Shown piece by piece: positions 17,991 to 26,912 of a stretch of 64,000 bases of DNA (positions are counted from its first letter, which is position 1; each line of letters starts with the position of its first letter). The stretch lies in assembly GCA_965223585.1 (NCBI GenBank), contig CBDCWW010000023.1:868001-932000 (forward strand), given 5' to 3'. The notes beneath the pieces are model-generated. The model had not been told where the DNA came from and made no database searches. It saw only the letters and a program-made list of their open reading frames with translations. This stretch comes from CBDCVN01 sp965223585 (GTDB taxonomy: Bacteria; Deinococcota; Deinococci; Deinococcales; Trueperaceae). The position numbers and the translations under genes were made by a program.

Positions 17991-18172
17991 CCAATACTTT
18001 ACTTTGCAACTTCTGGGCTAATTTTGCTGTTATCTGCTTGCAGATTGTCCAATAAGCCTAGTTGATTTACAAAAAGGTTCAGGGAAATCAAAGGTTCTAC
18101 AAGTGTAGCACGGAGCTTGTTGGCGCTATTCATTTCTAGTAAAAACTTATAGAAATTTTTAGGAGGAGTATA

Positions 18173-20443
18173 ATGACATTTTTTAAGTGGAAACTGATTT
18201 TTTACTTAAGTAGCTTGTTACTAAGCCTAACTATCTTAGTTGCCTGTAACCAAGCATATGAAGCCTCAATCCCTAAACCTGATTTAGAATCAGAACCTGC
18301 TTTGTATAGTAGTGAGGATTTAGCAAGGGCAAAAGCAGCAAGAATAGTATCAGTGACTGATCTAGAGGGAAAAGACTTAAATAATGAAGAAATAAATATA
18401 GACCTTCCTGATTTAGAAGAAAATTTATTTGAAGAAACTAGTAACTTGACTACTCAAGATACTCTGCCTACAGGAAGTGGGATTGCTGCTTATTACAGAA
18501 CTGATGGAAATACCTATCAAATATGGATACATAATCAGGCTATTGGTGGTAAAACACATATCTACAGTTCAGTAGATGAAGTGCAGTCTGTAGCAGTGAA
18601 TAGTAGTGGAAGCCTTGTTGTTGCTAGCATTAAAAATCCTGCGAATGGTTTCTTTGACATCTATGTTTTTGATGATGGAAAACCAATGCTTAATCTTAGT
18701 AACACTAATGATAGAGATGAGCTTGATGTATCAGTAACAGCAGATGGAACAAAGATAGTGTGGTCTGGACCTGCTAGAAATGGTAGAATAAAAGTTCAAA
18801 TCTGTGACTATGATTCAGCTACACAAAGTTGTGCTAAGAGTACACTAGGAAATGCGCATGCAAAAGATCAAAGACAACCTAGTATAACTAGTAATGGTAA
18901 GTACATTGCTTTAATAAGGGATATAGATGGTGGTAAACGGCGTATTTTTCTTTATGACGTTATGAATAATACTTACATTAGAGTTTTTACAGGCGTTAAT
19001 GAGGTGAGATATCCTAGTGCTAGTGATGATGGTAAGTATGTAATGTTCTTAGAAATAGAAGGTACAGAGCGCAAAGTTAAGATCAAAAACAGGGATACTA
19101 ATGAGATTGCTAATGAGCTTACTGGCAAATCTATTAAAAAAGCTCATATGCAATCTAGTGGTAATTACTATATTTTTGACAGCTTTATTACTGGTCACCA
19201 AAGGGTTTTTACTGCAAACATTGATACTAATGAGAGGGCTCGAGTTGCTGCTGGTCGTTGGGATTATGGTGGAGGGTTTTGGCAGCATTCTCCTTTTAAT
19301 ATTGAGGTTAAGCTAACTGCTTTTGATGGAACACCTAATGACGACTTTGGTGAGTCTGTAGCTATATCAGGAGATACTGTAATAGTAGGGGCTCCCCATG
19401 ATACAAAAACCGGCGTATATATAGGTTCAGCCTATATATATGAGCGCAATGCTAGTGATAAGTGGATACTAGCAAAGAAAATACTAGCCTTTGATGGAGG
19501 AGGTTTTGCTGGCGAGTCTGTAGCCATATCAGGAGATACTGTGGTGATGGGAGGAACATTTAATAATGGTGTGGCTTATGTATTTGAACGCAATAATGAT
19601 GTTAACAATAACTGGGGAGGAGTCAAGAAACTACTAGCCTCTGATGGGGCACTTCTTGACTACTTTGGTGGCTCTGTAGCTGTATCAGAAGATACAGTGG
19701 TGGTAGGGGCCTATGACAATGATGATAACGGCACTAATTCAGGTTCAGTCTATATATATGATCGCAATTTTGGCGGCAGCAATAACTGGGGAGAAGTTAA
19801 GAAAATACTAGCCTCTGATGGGGCATCCGGTGACAGTTTTGGCATCTCTGTAGCCATATCAGGAGATACTGTGGTGGTAGGGGCTATAAGAGATGATGAT
19901 AACGGCTTTTGGTCAGGTTCAACCTATATATTTGAGCGCAATCATGGTGGCAACAACAACTGGGGAGAAGTTAAGAAAATACTGGCCTCTGATGGAACAC
20001 CTGATGACTGGTTTGGCTGGTCTGTAGCCATATCAGAAGATACTGTGGTGGTAGGAGCTCGCTTCGACGATGATAACGGTGAAGATTCAGGTTCAGCCTA
20101 CATATATGAGCGCAATCACGGTGGCAACAACAACTGGGGTGAGGTCAAGAAAATACTGCCCTCTGATGAGGCAGTTTTTGATCAATTTGGCAGTTCTGTA
20201 GCCATATCAGAAGATACTGTGGTGGTAGGGGCTCTCGATGATGATAATGGCTACCAATCAGGTTCAGCCTACATATATAAGCGCAATTTTGGCGGCAACA
20301 ACAACTGGGGTGAATCCAAGAAAATACTAGCCTCTGATGGGGCGGAGTGGAACTGGTTTGGCTGGTCTGTAGCCATATCAAGAGATACTGTGGTGGTAGG
20401 AGCTATGGCTAATGGTTCTGGTGCAGCCTATATATATGAGTAA
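18173..20443 (+). CDS. Surface lipoprotein: TolB/WD40-like domain plus seven FG-GAP repeats (paralogue 2)
   Basis: 756 residues. Same architecture as 15340: lipobox LVAC, a near-identical TolB-like domain to residue ~370, then seven FG-GAP_2 repeats with different loops (after DGA, after FG and after VVVGA). The C-terminal EQVGF of the paralogues is lost because the CAA codon is TAA here; the next codons still read VSF. The second repeat is shortened (AFDGGGFAGES). AGGAGGAG site. Unlike the 15340 copy it keeps a TGTCAG element and leader upstream, so this may be the expressed copy. Confidence 0.88.
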   Translation: MTFFKWKLIFYLSSLLLSLTILVACNQAYEASIPKPDLESEPALYSSEDLARAKAARIVSVTDLEGKDLNNEEINIDLPDLEENLFEETSNLTTQDTLPTGSGIAAYYRTDGNTYQIWIHNQAIGGKTHIYSSVDEVQSVAVNSSGSLVVASIKNPANGFFDIYVFDDGKPMLNLSNTNDRDELDVSVTADGTKIVWSGPARNGRIKVQICDYDSATQSCAKSTLGNAHAKDQRQPSITSNGKYIALIRDIDGGKRRIFLYDVMNNTYIRVFTGVNEVRYPSASDDGKYVMFLEIEGTERKVKIKNRDTNEIANELTGKSIKKAHMQSSGNYYIFDSFITGHQRVFTANIDTNERARVAAGRWDYGGGFWQHSPFNIEVKLTAFDGTPNDDFGESVAISGDTVIVGAPHDTKTGVYIGSAYIYERNASDKWILAKKILAFDGGGFAGESVAISGDTVVMGGTFNNGVAYVFERNNDVNNNWGGVKKLLASDGALLDYFGGSVAVSEDTVVVGAYDNDDNGTNSGSVYIYDRNFGGSNNWGEVKKILASDGASGDSFGISVAISGDTVVVGAIRDDDNGFWSGSTYIFERNHGGNNNWGEVKKILASDGTPDDWFGWSVAISEDTVVVGARFDDDNGEDSGSAYIYERNHGGNNNWGEVKKILPSDEAVFDQFGSSVAISEDTVVVGALDDDNGYQSGSAYIYKRNFGGNNNWGESKKILASDGAEWNWFGWSVAISRDTVVVGAMANGSGAAYIYE

Positions 20444-20628
20444 GTTAGTTTTTAGGTAACTTTTGACAAGTTTGGGGGGCTCTTAACAATAAAAAATAAC
20501 TCTAACGTAAATGATCTAGACGGATTCTGTGTCCAATTTCTCTTTAGTATAGAAAAAGAGTCAGAGGGTAGCTTTCAATGAGTACAAGTGAAGTGTGGTG
20601 GAGCTTGTCTGAATGCTCGAGCAAAGTT

Positions 20629-20670
20629 TGTCAGGAAAAGTCCTACATCACCTGTCAGAATTTTACTGTT
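20629..20670 (+). promoter_or_regulatory. TGTCAG element, copy 4 (toward the serpin)
   Basis: TGTCAGGAAAAGTCCTACAT, CACC, TGTCAGAATTTTACTGTT. Start codon 148 bp downstream. The leader differs from copies A-C apart from a GTAAAATATGGAAACTATTTT tract of similar type split over two short segments. TAGGGGA near 20715 could pair with TCCCC just before the serpin Shine-Dalgarno. 20444-20628 is a third copy of the FG-GAP 3' flank. Confidence 0.8.
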
Positions 20671-20817
20671 GTGCCAAAAAATAGTGACGCTCTAAGATAA
20701 ACCTTAGGCAGTAAATAGGGGAGATGTTAAGGAAGTAAAATATGGAAACTATTTTGCTAAGGCTTTATGTCAGAAGAACTTTCCCTAAAGCAAAAATATT
20801 CCCCATAGGAGACTAGT

Positions 20818-22017
20818 ATGAAAAGAACCATATTAATTTTTATTTGTTTATTCATTTGTTGGGCAGTATTGAACCCTGTTTACTCTGAAGATATGGAACA
20901 AGTTGTAAATAGTATCAATTCTTTTGCCTTTGATTTATACGGTGAGCTTACTAAAGAAGAAGGTAATATATTCTTCTCACCATATAGCATATCTTCTGCT
21001 CTGGCTATGACCTATGCAGGAGCAAGAGGTAATACAGAAAAGCAAATGCAAGAAGTACTGTATTTTGATCTTGGTCAAGACATTCATCCTTACTTTTCAG
21101 AATTGCAAAGTAGTTTAGATACCTCAGAAGAAGACAAAGGCTATGAACTATATATTGCCAATGCGCTTTGGGGACAAAAAGACTATCCTTTTTTAGATGA
21201 ATTTATTGACTTAAACGAAACGATTTATGGTGCAGGTTTAAATCTTGTTGATTTTAGAGATGAAGAAGCTAGGGAAGAGGCAAGATTAGCTATAAATAAT
21301 TGGACAGAAGAGAAAACTAATCAAAAAATTCAAGAGTTGATCAAAAAGGGAATTCTTGATGATTTAACTCGTCTTGTGCTTACAAATGCAATATATTTCA
21401 AGGGAAACTGGGCAAGTCAATTCGAAGCTGAGAACACTACAGACAACCCATTTTATGTATCCTCTGATGTTACTAAAGATGTTCCTACAATGTATCAAAA
21501 ATCTATTTTCAAATACACTGAAGATTCAGATGTACAGCTAATTGATTTGCCATATGTTGAGGAAGATTTATCTATGCTTATAATCCTACCAAAAGAGAGG
21601 TTTGGATTAAAAGATATCGAGGATAAAATCACTGTTGAAAATGTAAATAATTGGCTATTAACTACCTACGAGCAAGAAGTAGAAGTATATCTTCCAAAAT
21701 TCAAGGTAGAAGCTAGTTTTAAGCTTAATGAAAATCTCCAATCTCTTGGAATGGTTGATGCTTTTGATATGAGTGCTGACTTTTCGGGAATAGACGGTGG
21801 AAAGTCGCTTTATATTTCTGATGTTATTCACAAAGCTTTTATTGATGTAAATGAAGAAGGAACAGAAGCTGCTGCTGCGACAGCAGTAATCATAGGACGT
21901 AAGGCAATTATAGAAATTCCTATTTTTCAAGCCGATCATCCCTTTATTTACTTAATAAGAGATAATAATTCAGGAAGCATTTTGTTTATGGGAAGATTGG
22001 TTGACCCAAACGCATAA
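20818..22017 (+). CDS. Secreted serpin (serine protease inhibitor)
   Basis: 399 residues with a signal peptide (to about residue 24). Family marks: NIFFSPYSISSALAMTYAGARGNTEKQM, the FKGNWASQF breach motif, and the C-terminal HPFIYLIRDNNSGSILFMGRLVDP. The reactive loop hinge EEGTEAAAATA is of the inhibitory type (small residues P14-P9). Aligned to alpha-1-antitrypsin, P1 falls at the GRK segment, so trypsin-like proteases are the predicted targets; the exact P1 could shift by one. Serpins trap proteases irreversibly. Expressed alone, with AGGAG before ATG and a TGTCAG element upstream. Confidence 0.93.
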   Translation: MKRTILIFICLFICWAVLNPVYSEDMEQVVNSINSFAFDLYGELTKEEGNIFFSPYSISSALAMTYAGARGNTEKQMQEVLYFDLGQDIHPYFSELQSSLDTSEEDKGYELYIANALWGQKDYPFLDEFIDLNETIYGAGLNLVDFRDEEAREEARLAINNWTEEKTNQKIQELIKKGILDDLTRLVLTNAIYFKGNWASQFEAENTTDNPFYVSSDVTKDVPTMYQKSIFKYTEDSDVQLIDLPYVEEDLSMLIILPKERFGLKDIEDKITVENVNNWLLTTYEQEVEVYLPKFKVEASFKLNENLQSLGMVDAFDMSADFSGIDGGKSLYISDVIHKAFIDVNEEGTEAAAATAVIIGRKAIIEIPIFQADHPFIYLIRDNNSGSILFMGRLVDPNA

Positions 22018-22117
22018 CAGCACTCAGCTCAGCCTTGTTAAACTTTGCGCTGCAATCGTATAAAAATTAAAGATTTGTTAGCTTTTGTATAGATGTTTAA
22101 TTAATAAAATAAAAGTA

Positions 22118-22159
22118 TGTCAGAAAAAGTCCTACATAATATGTCAGAGTATTACTGAT
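22118..22159 (+). promoter_or_regulatory. TGTCAG element, copy 5 (toward the small membrane protein)
   Basis: TGTCAGAAAAAGTCCTACAT, AATA, TGTCAGAGTATTACTGAT; the gene starts 286 bp downstream. The following sequence (gcaaatgctttttttaa ... gaggaggaaactcagg, 22213-22261) resembles that after copy 6 at 38992-39045 and a stretch at 41105-41155, a second leader type. 22018-22117 and 22262-22444 hold no gene. Confidence 0.8.
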
Positions 22160-22444
22160 TAATTGGGAAAAAGAGATAGTCTAGAATAGGATAGTCCTAA
22201 GTCCTAGGGGGGCAAATGCTTTTTTTAAACACACTAAATTGTTATGAGGAGGAAACTCAGGAATAAATTAAGTTGTAAGACTAAGACCTAAAACCCTCTC
22301 TATAATCTACTGTTTAGTTAGGAAGCATTTTACGTTTGCAAGAAGCAGAAGTATATTCACCTGCTTAGGTCTAATACTAATTATGTGCTCTGACCACAAT
22401 AAGACTGATCCAATAGGCCATATGTCAATGAGGAAAGAAGAGAA

Positions 22445-22687
22445 ATGAATCTAGATCAACTAACAGAATTTTTTAAATGGATGACAATTATTAATGTTGG
22501 GCTTCTAATATTGAGTTCTGTTTTAGATATGGCTCTAAAGAATGTTATGGGTAAAATTCATGGGAAATTATTTGGAATTAAAGAAAATGAAGTAGCTCTG
22601 GTGGCATATGGATATTTGGGAATGTATAGGGTATTAGTATTGGTGTTTAATATAGTTCCTTACATATCGTTATTATTGATTAAGTAG
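22445..22687 (+). CDS. Small membrane protein, DUF6868-like
   Basis: 80 residues with two to three hydrophobic segments. The pattern FFKWMTIINVGLLILS ... HGKLFGI ... Y-x-G-M-Y-R-V-x-V-L-V-F-N-I-V-P-Y resembles the DUF6868 family of small inner-membrane proteins, function unknown. Start ATG after GAGGAAAGAAGAGAA. It stands alone with a TGTCAG element upstream. Confidence 0.65.
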   Translation: MNLDQLTEFFKWMTIINVGLLILSSVLDMALKNVMGKIHGKLFGIKENEVALVAYGYLGMYRVLVLVFNIVPYISLLLIK

Positions 22688-22802
22688 TTCCATTAGGAGT
22701 GGGCACATAGAGATCTTTGAGGTGGAGTTTTAAGATTTTGGGGTTGGCTCGAGCCAAGCAAAAGTTGTTTAACAACTTAAATACTCTCTAGGAGAAAATA
22801 TT

Positions 22803-23657
22803 ATGCGTAATCTTTCAATTTTAACCATTGTTGGAATTTATCTATTTTTTGGGATTATATATGGAATTAGCCAAGCTATAGCTCAAAGTCCGTATGCACA
22901 TCAGTATGATATTAATGGAAACGGCCACATTGGTACTTTAACTTATAATGTTCATGGAAACAGAATTACAGGCACCCTGTATGGTAATAACATTGTGGGA
23001 TACCAAGTAGGAAGACATGTGGTTCTTTACAGAGAAGCTGCAAATCAAATATGGACAGGGTGGATTAGTGAGAATGGTTCGTTAATTGGTGGTGATTTTA
23101 GTCATGGGGGCGAAAATAGTTACCCTTGGTACGGTACTAAGATTACTGCTAGTACGCTTTCCTCAGCGGTAGGAAGTACTTTTGATGCTAATGAGCTAGA
23201 TACAGATGGCTGGACTGTGGACCTTGGGAAACTTGAAAACTTTAGGTCAGATGGCAGTTATGGCGGTATTTATAGGGGTTATATAGGAACGTCAGCCCCT
23301 AGTGAGGGTAAAACTAGTTATTATATTGCACCTACTAAATTTCATGGAGATTGGCGAGGTTATACTAGGCTAGATATAGATTTATTTAGCTCTGGTGGAG
23401 GATATTACCAAGATAAGGCTGATATTTTTCTAACCAATGGGAATTTGACTGCTGGACGTTTCTTACCAAACCGACCTCCTGTAGATTGGGAAAAATTTTC
23501 TATTCCTTTAGTAGATGATGGTGGGTGGATACTTGGTGGTGGTGCTACTTCACTAAACGATGTACTGAGTAATGTTACGGACTTCCAAATACGCGCTGAA
23601 TATGGTGATGGTAGCGATAAATCAGGGTTAGATAATGTCAGGTTAGTGCCTCGGTAA
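22803..23657 (+). CDS. Secreted protein with laminin-B-like domain
   Basis: 284 residues, signal peptide to about residue 28 (QAIAQS). Residues about 30-115 are a beta-rich glycine-rich region. Residues about 125-284 resemble the laminin IV (B) domain: STFDANELDTDGWTVDLG, YYIAPTKFHGDWRGYTRLD, WEKFSIPLVDDGGW, VTDFQIRAEYGDG, GLDNVRL. These are extracellular jelly-roll-like modules that bind glycans or matrix. AGGAGAAAATATT before ATG. Probably co-expressed with the next secreted gene 29 bases away. Confidence 0.78.
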   Translation: MRNLSILTIVGIYLFFGIIYGISQAIAQSPYAHQYDINGNGHIGTLTYNVHGNRITGTLYGNNIVGYQVGRHVVLYREAANQIWTGWISENGSLIGGDFSHGGENSYPWYGTKITASTLSSAVGSTFDANELDTDGWTVDLGKLENFRSDGSYGGIYRGYIGTSAPSEGKTSYYIAPTKFHGDWRGYTRLDIDLFSSGGGYYQDKADIFLTNGNLTAGRFLPNRPPVDWEKFSIPLVDDGGWILGGGATSLNDVLSNVTDFQIRAEYGDGSDKSGLDNVRLVPR

Positions 23658-23686
23658 AAGGTCGTGGCTATAAAACAAGGAGAAAT

Positions 23687-25171
23687 ATGAAGTTTTATTA
23701 CCTTCTTAAGTTTTTAATTTTGGGAGCTACGCTATGTTCAATGATGTTAGTATTATCGGCCCACTCACAAAATTTCCAAGGCCTTGTCTACTTTCAGTCT
23801 TATAATTATCCAGATCTTTACATAAGGCATAGAGATGGTCTTGGATATATTGAATCAGCAAATGATGACCTAGCAAGGCAAGATATAACATTTAGAATTG
23901 TTCTGGGATTAGCAGACAGGAACTGTAACTCATTTGAGTCTGTTAATTTTCCAAATCACTTTTTGAGACATCAAAATTTCAGACTAAATTTGTCAGAAAG
24001 TGTAGATGAGCAACTTTTTAGGGAAGATGCAACATTTTGCATTGTACCGGGGCTGTTTGACAACAATGGTTACTCGTTTAAATCCTTTAACTTTCCCACG
24101 CACTATATAAGACATAGAAACTTTCAACTATGGTTAGATGCACCAGATGGTAGTGATCTTTTCCGAAAAGACGCAACATTTATTTTCACGACTCCTTTTG
24201 AAACTGCCCAAAATAATGTAGATTTTGAGAAACCACCTCCTCTTCATAGTTTTCAAGGCCTTGCTTCCTTTCAGTCTTACAACTATCCAGATCTTTACAT
24301 GAGGCACAGAGATGGCCTTGGATATATTGAATCAGCAAATGATGACCCAACGAGGCAGGACATAACATTTAGAATTGTTCCGGGATTAGCAGACAGAAAC
24401 TGTAACTCATTTGAGTCTGTTAACTTTCCAAATCACTTTTTGAGACATCAAGATTTTAGACTAAGGTTGTCAAAAAGTTTAAATGACCAACTTTTTAGGG
24501 AAGATGCAACATTTTGCATTGTGCCGGGACTATTTGATAGCAATGGTTACTCGTTTAAATCCTTTAACTTTCCCACGCACTATATAAGACATAGAAACTT
24601 TCAACTATGGTTAGATGCACCAGATGGTAGTGATCTTTTCCGAAAGGACGCAACATTTACTTTCATAACAGCTCAAAATAATGCTGATTTTGGAGAACAG
24701 GCTTCTCCTTTGGGACAAGGCTATACAGTTGAAGATTGTTCATTGCAGGAGGTGAGGACAATCAATGCAGCACATGGGTCCTGTAGTTTTAAAATAGATT
24801 TTGAACAAGATGATGGTTTAGCAGTCGGGGATGTTAACGGTGATGGAATTGCCGAGATCGTACATGGTGATCGAGATGACTGGATTAGAGTTTATAACAT
24901 GCGTGGGAATAAACTTGGGGAATTTCCAGTAGATTTTGAGCAAGATGATGGTTTAGCAGTCGGAGATGTTAATGGTGATGGGATTGCCGAAGTCATACAT
25001 GGTGATAGAGATGACTGGATCAGAGTTTATGACATGCGTGGAAATAAACTTAGAGAATTTCCAGTAGATTTTGAGCAAGATGATGGTTTAACAGTCGGGG
25101 ACGTTAACGGTGACGGAGCCAGCGAAATCATACATGGTGACAGAGATGATGGGATTATCATTTTTTGGTAA
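23687..25171 (+). CDS. Secreted protein: tandem AbfB-like domains plus VCBS/FG-GAP repeats
   Basis: 494 residues with a signal peptide (to about 27). Two long near-identical repeats (about 30-165 and 190-322) each hold an AbfB-type trefoil unit: FQSYNYPDLYIRHRDG, SFESVNFPNHFLRHQNF, SFKSFNFPTHYIRHRNFQLW. AbfB domains bind arabinofuranose side chains. The C-terminus (about 365-494) has three repeats of DDGLAVGDVNGDGIAE followed by HGDRDDWIRVY, a calcium-type DxNxDG motif. No catalytic domain is visible, so it is probably a carbohydrate-binding surface or secreted protein. RBS AAGGAG. Confidence 0.82.
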   Translation: MKFYYLLKFLILGATLCSMMLVLSAHSQNFQGLVYFQSYNYPDLYIRHRDGLGYIESANDDLARQDITFRIVLGLADRNCNSFESVNFPNHFLRHQNFRLNLSESVDEQLFREDATFCIVPGLFDNNGYSFKSFNFPTHYIRHRNFQLWLDAPDGSDLFRKDATFIFTTPFETAQNNVDFEKPPPLHSFQGLASFQSYNYPDLYMRHRDGLGYIESANDDPTRQDITFRIVPGLADRNCNSFESVNFPNHFLRHQDFRLRLSKSLNDQLFREDATFCIVPGLFDSNGYSFKSFNFPTHYIRHRNFQLWLDAPDGSDLFRKDATFTFITAQNNADFGEQASPLGQGYTVEDCSLQEVRTINAAHGSCSFKIDFEQDDGLAVGDVNGDGIAEIVHGDRDDWIRVYNMRGNKLGEFPVDFEQDDGLAVGDVNGDGIAEVIHGDRDDWIRVYDMRGNKLREFPVDFEQDDGLTVGDVNGDGASEIIHGDRDDGIIIFW

Positions 25172-25342
25172 GATTCAGCTGATCAGTAATCACTTTAAGC
25201 TTCTTTAAAATATATTCAAAACTTAGTAATTTGACATTTTAAGACTACTTTCCTATGCTCGAGGAAAGTACGTCACCCCCTAAGTATTTTCCTTTAGGTC
25301 AAAGAAATTTTAAGAAAGCAACTCATAATTGAGGTAAAAAAT

Positions 25343-26017
25343 ATGGAACATCGAAGCCTAGCATTAATCAAACGTGTAGGCACTGGATTATCAATTATTA
25401 TCTTTCCAATTATGCTTTTGTTTGGATTCATTCTGCATCCAAACATTTTCAGTTTTAAACTCATAACAGATGCAACAGAATGGGCTGCAGAGTGGCGCGG
25501 TAATTTTCTTTTTCATTTTGGTCATCTACTGGTCCTTTTTGTAGTTCCGCTTGTCATAGCAACAAGCGTCCGCTTTATGTTGTTGTTACAAGGTCGTGGC
25601 GCATGGTATGGATTTATCGGTGGCATTCTAGGTGTTTTCGGCGCGTTCATGCTCGCTGTAGATAAGGGAGCCCTTACGCTAGTACTAACAGCATTTCAAA
25701 CTTTACCGGACGAGCAATTTGTAAGTATTACCCCTGCGCTGCAAGCCCTTTTGGATAAAGCTGGTTGGTTGTGGATAACATGGCTTTTTGCACTTCTTCC
25801 AGTAGGGGTCGTCCTTCAGACTATCGGTTTGATAAGAGAAAAGATCATACCAAAGTGGCAGGGTGTTGTTATCATCATTGGACTGTTACTGTTAATTAAT
25901 CCAGATATTGAAATTATTAGTTCTGCTGGGGCTACTCTTATGTGTATTGGTTTTATTCCTATAGGTGCTCGAGAGCTAAACGGAACATTAGAACAGAGTA
26001 AAGATAAACCAACCTAA
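25343..26017 (+). CDS. Polytopic membrane protein, family unknown
   Basis: 224 residues with about six hydrophobic segments (15-35, 65-82, 90-115, 145-170, 180-195, 200-212). It resembles short integral membrane proteins of unclassified type; I assign no function. GAGGTAAAAAAT precedes the ATG. Downstream, 26028-26084 ends in GTTAGGC, a possible degenerate attC site. Confidence 0.65.
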   Translation: MEHRSLALIKRVGTGLSIIIFPIMLLFGFILHPNIFSFKLITDATEWAAEWRGNFLFHFGHLLVLFVVPLVIATSVRFMLLLQGRGAWYGFIGGILGVFGAFMLAVDKGALTLVLTAFQTLPDEQFVSITPALQALLDKAGWLWITWLFALLPVGVVLQTIGLIREKIIPKWQGVVIIIGLLLLINPDIEIISSAGATLMCIGFIPIGARELNGTLEQSKDKPT

Positions 26018-26027
26018 AGAAAAGGCG

Positions 26028-26084
26028 ACTTAACAAATTAACCCAGTTGACCTCTAACACAGCAGCTAAATTCGGCTGTTAGGC
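26028..26084 (+). other. Possible degenerate integron attC site
   Basis: ACTTAAC at 26028-26034 and GTTAGGC at 26078-26084 have the form of R'' and R' cores in a site about 57 bp long. Internal pairing is weak (a TAACA ... CTGTTA helix at best), so this is only a candidate. Confidence 0.3.
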
Positions 26085-26101
26085 ATTGAAAGAGGAATAG
26101 A

Positions 26102-26674
26102 TTGATTAATAAACAACAATTAAATAATTGGCCATCTAAAGAAAAAACACGTTTAATACTTCTGGGCAGTCTATTACTAGCAGTAGTTTTTAATGTTGTT
26201 ACAGCTAACCAGCTAATTCTTTCTAATTATCCAGAAAAAGGTCTAATTGGGCCTTATCCTTCTTGGTGGTTTACTTTTAGTGGTGAAGTACTAAAGTCAC
26301 ACTATTCCGTATTAATCGAACAAGGAAATTTGAATAAATTTATATTAGTTCAATATTTAGATTTTGGATTAATGTTAACGACAGGTATTTTCTTTTTTAC
26401 TCTTGCCGTGTTTGTGGCTGGAAAGCACGAAAGCACCTCATTTTTCAGAAATTTTGGTTTTATAGCTGCATTGGTACTAGCTATATCTCCGGTTATGGAC
26501 TTTTTCGAAAATACTGTTCTTCTAATCATGCTATCTAATCCGCTGGATTTTCCAGAGTGGATGGCTATTGTTTATTCTAGTTTTGCTACAGCTAAGGTGG
26601 GGTTCGTAACTGTGGGATTATTGTTTGTCATAGTGAGTTCAGGTGTTCTAGGGGTAAAAAAAATAAAGTTATGA
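26102..26674 (+). CDS. Membrane protein, family unknown
   Basis: 190 residues starting at TTG 26102 behind AGAGGAATAG. About five hydrophobic segments, with an extracytoplasmic-looking loop GLIGPYPSWWFTFSGEVL. I do not recognise the family. 26675-26912 downstream has no gene; ACCTAAC at 26693-26699 is another possible half attC core. Confidence 0.6.
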   Translation: MINKQQLNNWPSKEKTRLILLGSLLLAVVFNVVTANQLILSNYPEKGLIGPYPSWWFTFSGEVLKSHYSVLIEQGNLNKFILVQYLDFGLMLTTGIFFFTLAVFVAGKHESTSFFRNFGFIAALVLAISPVMDFFENTVLLIMLSNPLDFPEWMAIVYSSFATAKVGFVTVGLLFVIVSSGVLGVKKIKL

Positions 26675-26912
26675 TATTCCTTATGAAACTACACCTAACA
26701 AGGACAGCTAACAGGGATTGTTTTACTGCATCGCCCCCTATTAGTCACTTTGCAAGAAGCCGTTTGTTACTGCCAAATTTAAGCCCTTGTAGTAGAAGTT
26801 TGAGGGTTTTGTTGAGGGCTCGAGCTAAGGAACTGATCAGTCCAGAGGTAAGTGAAGCAGCTAACATTCGATCCACAAGCAAGCAGCAGATCGTCTGGGA
26901 AAAGAGATTGGT

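Noticed and set aside
13915..18172. A composite transposon bounded by IS elements
   Set aside because: The three insertion sequences belong to different families and have separate target duplications or undefined ends, so they do not form a matched pair.
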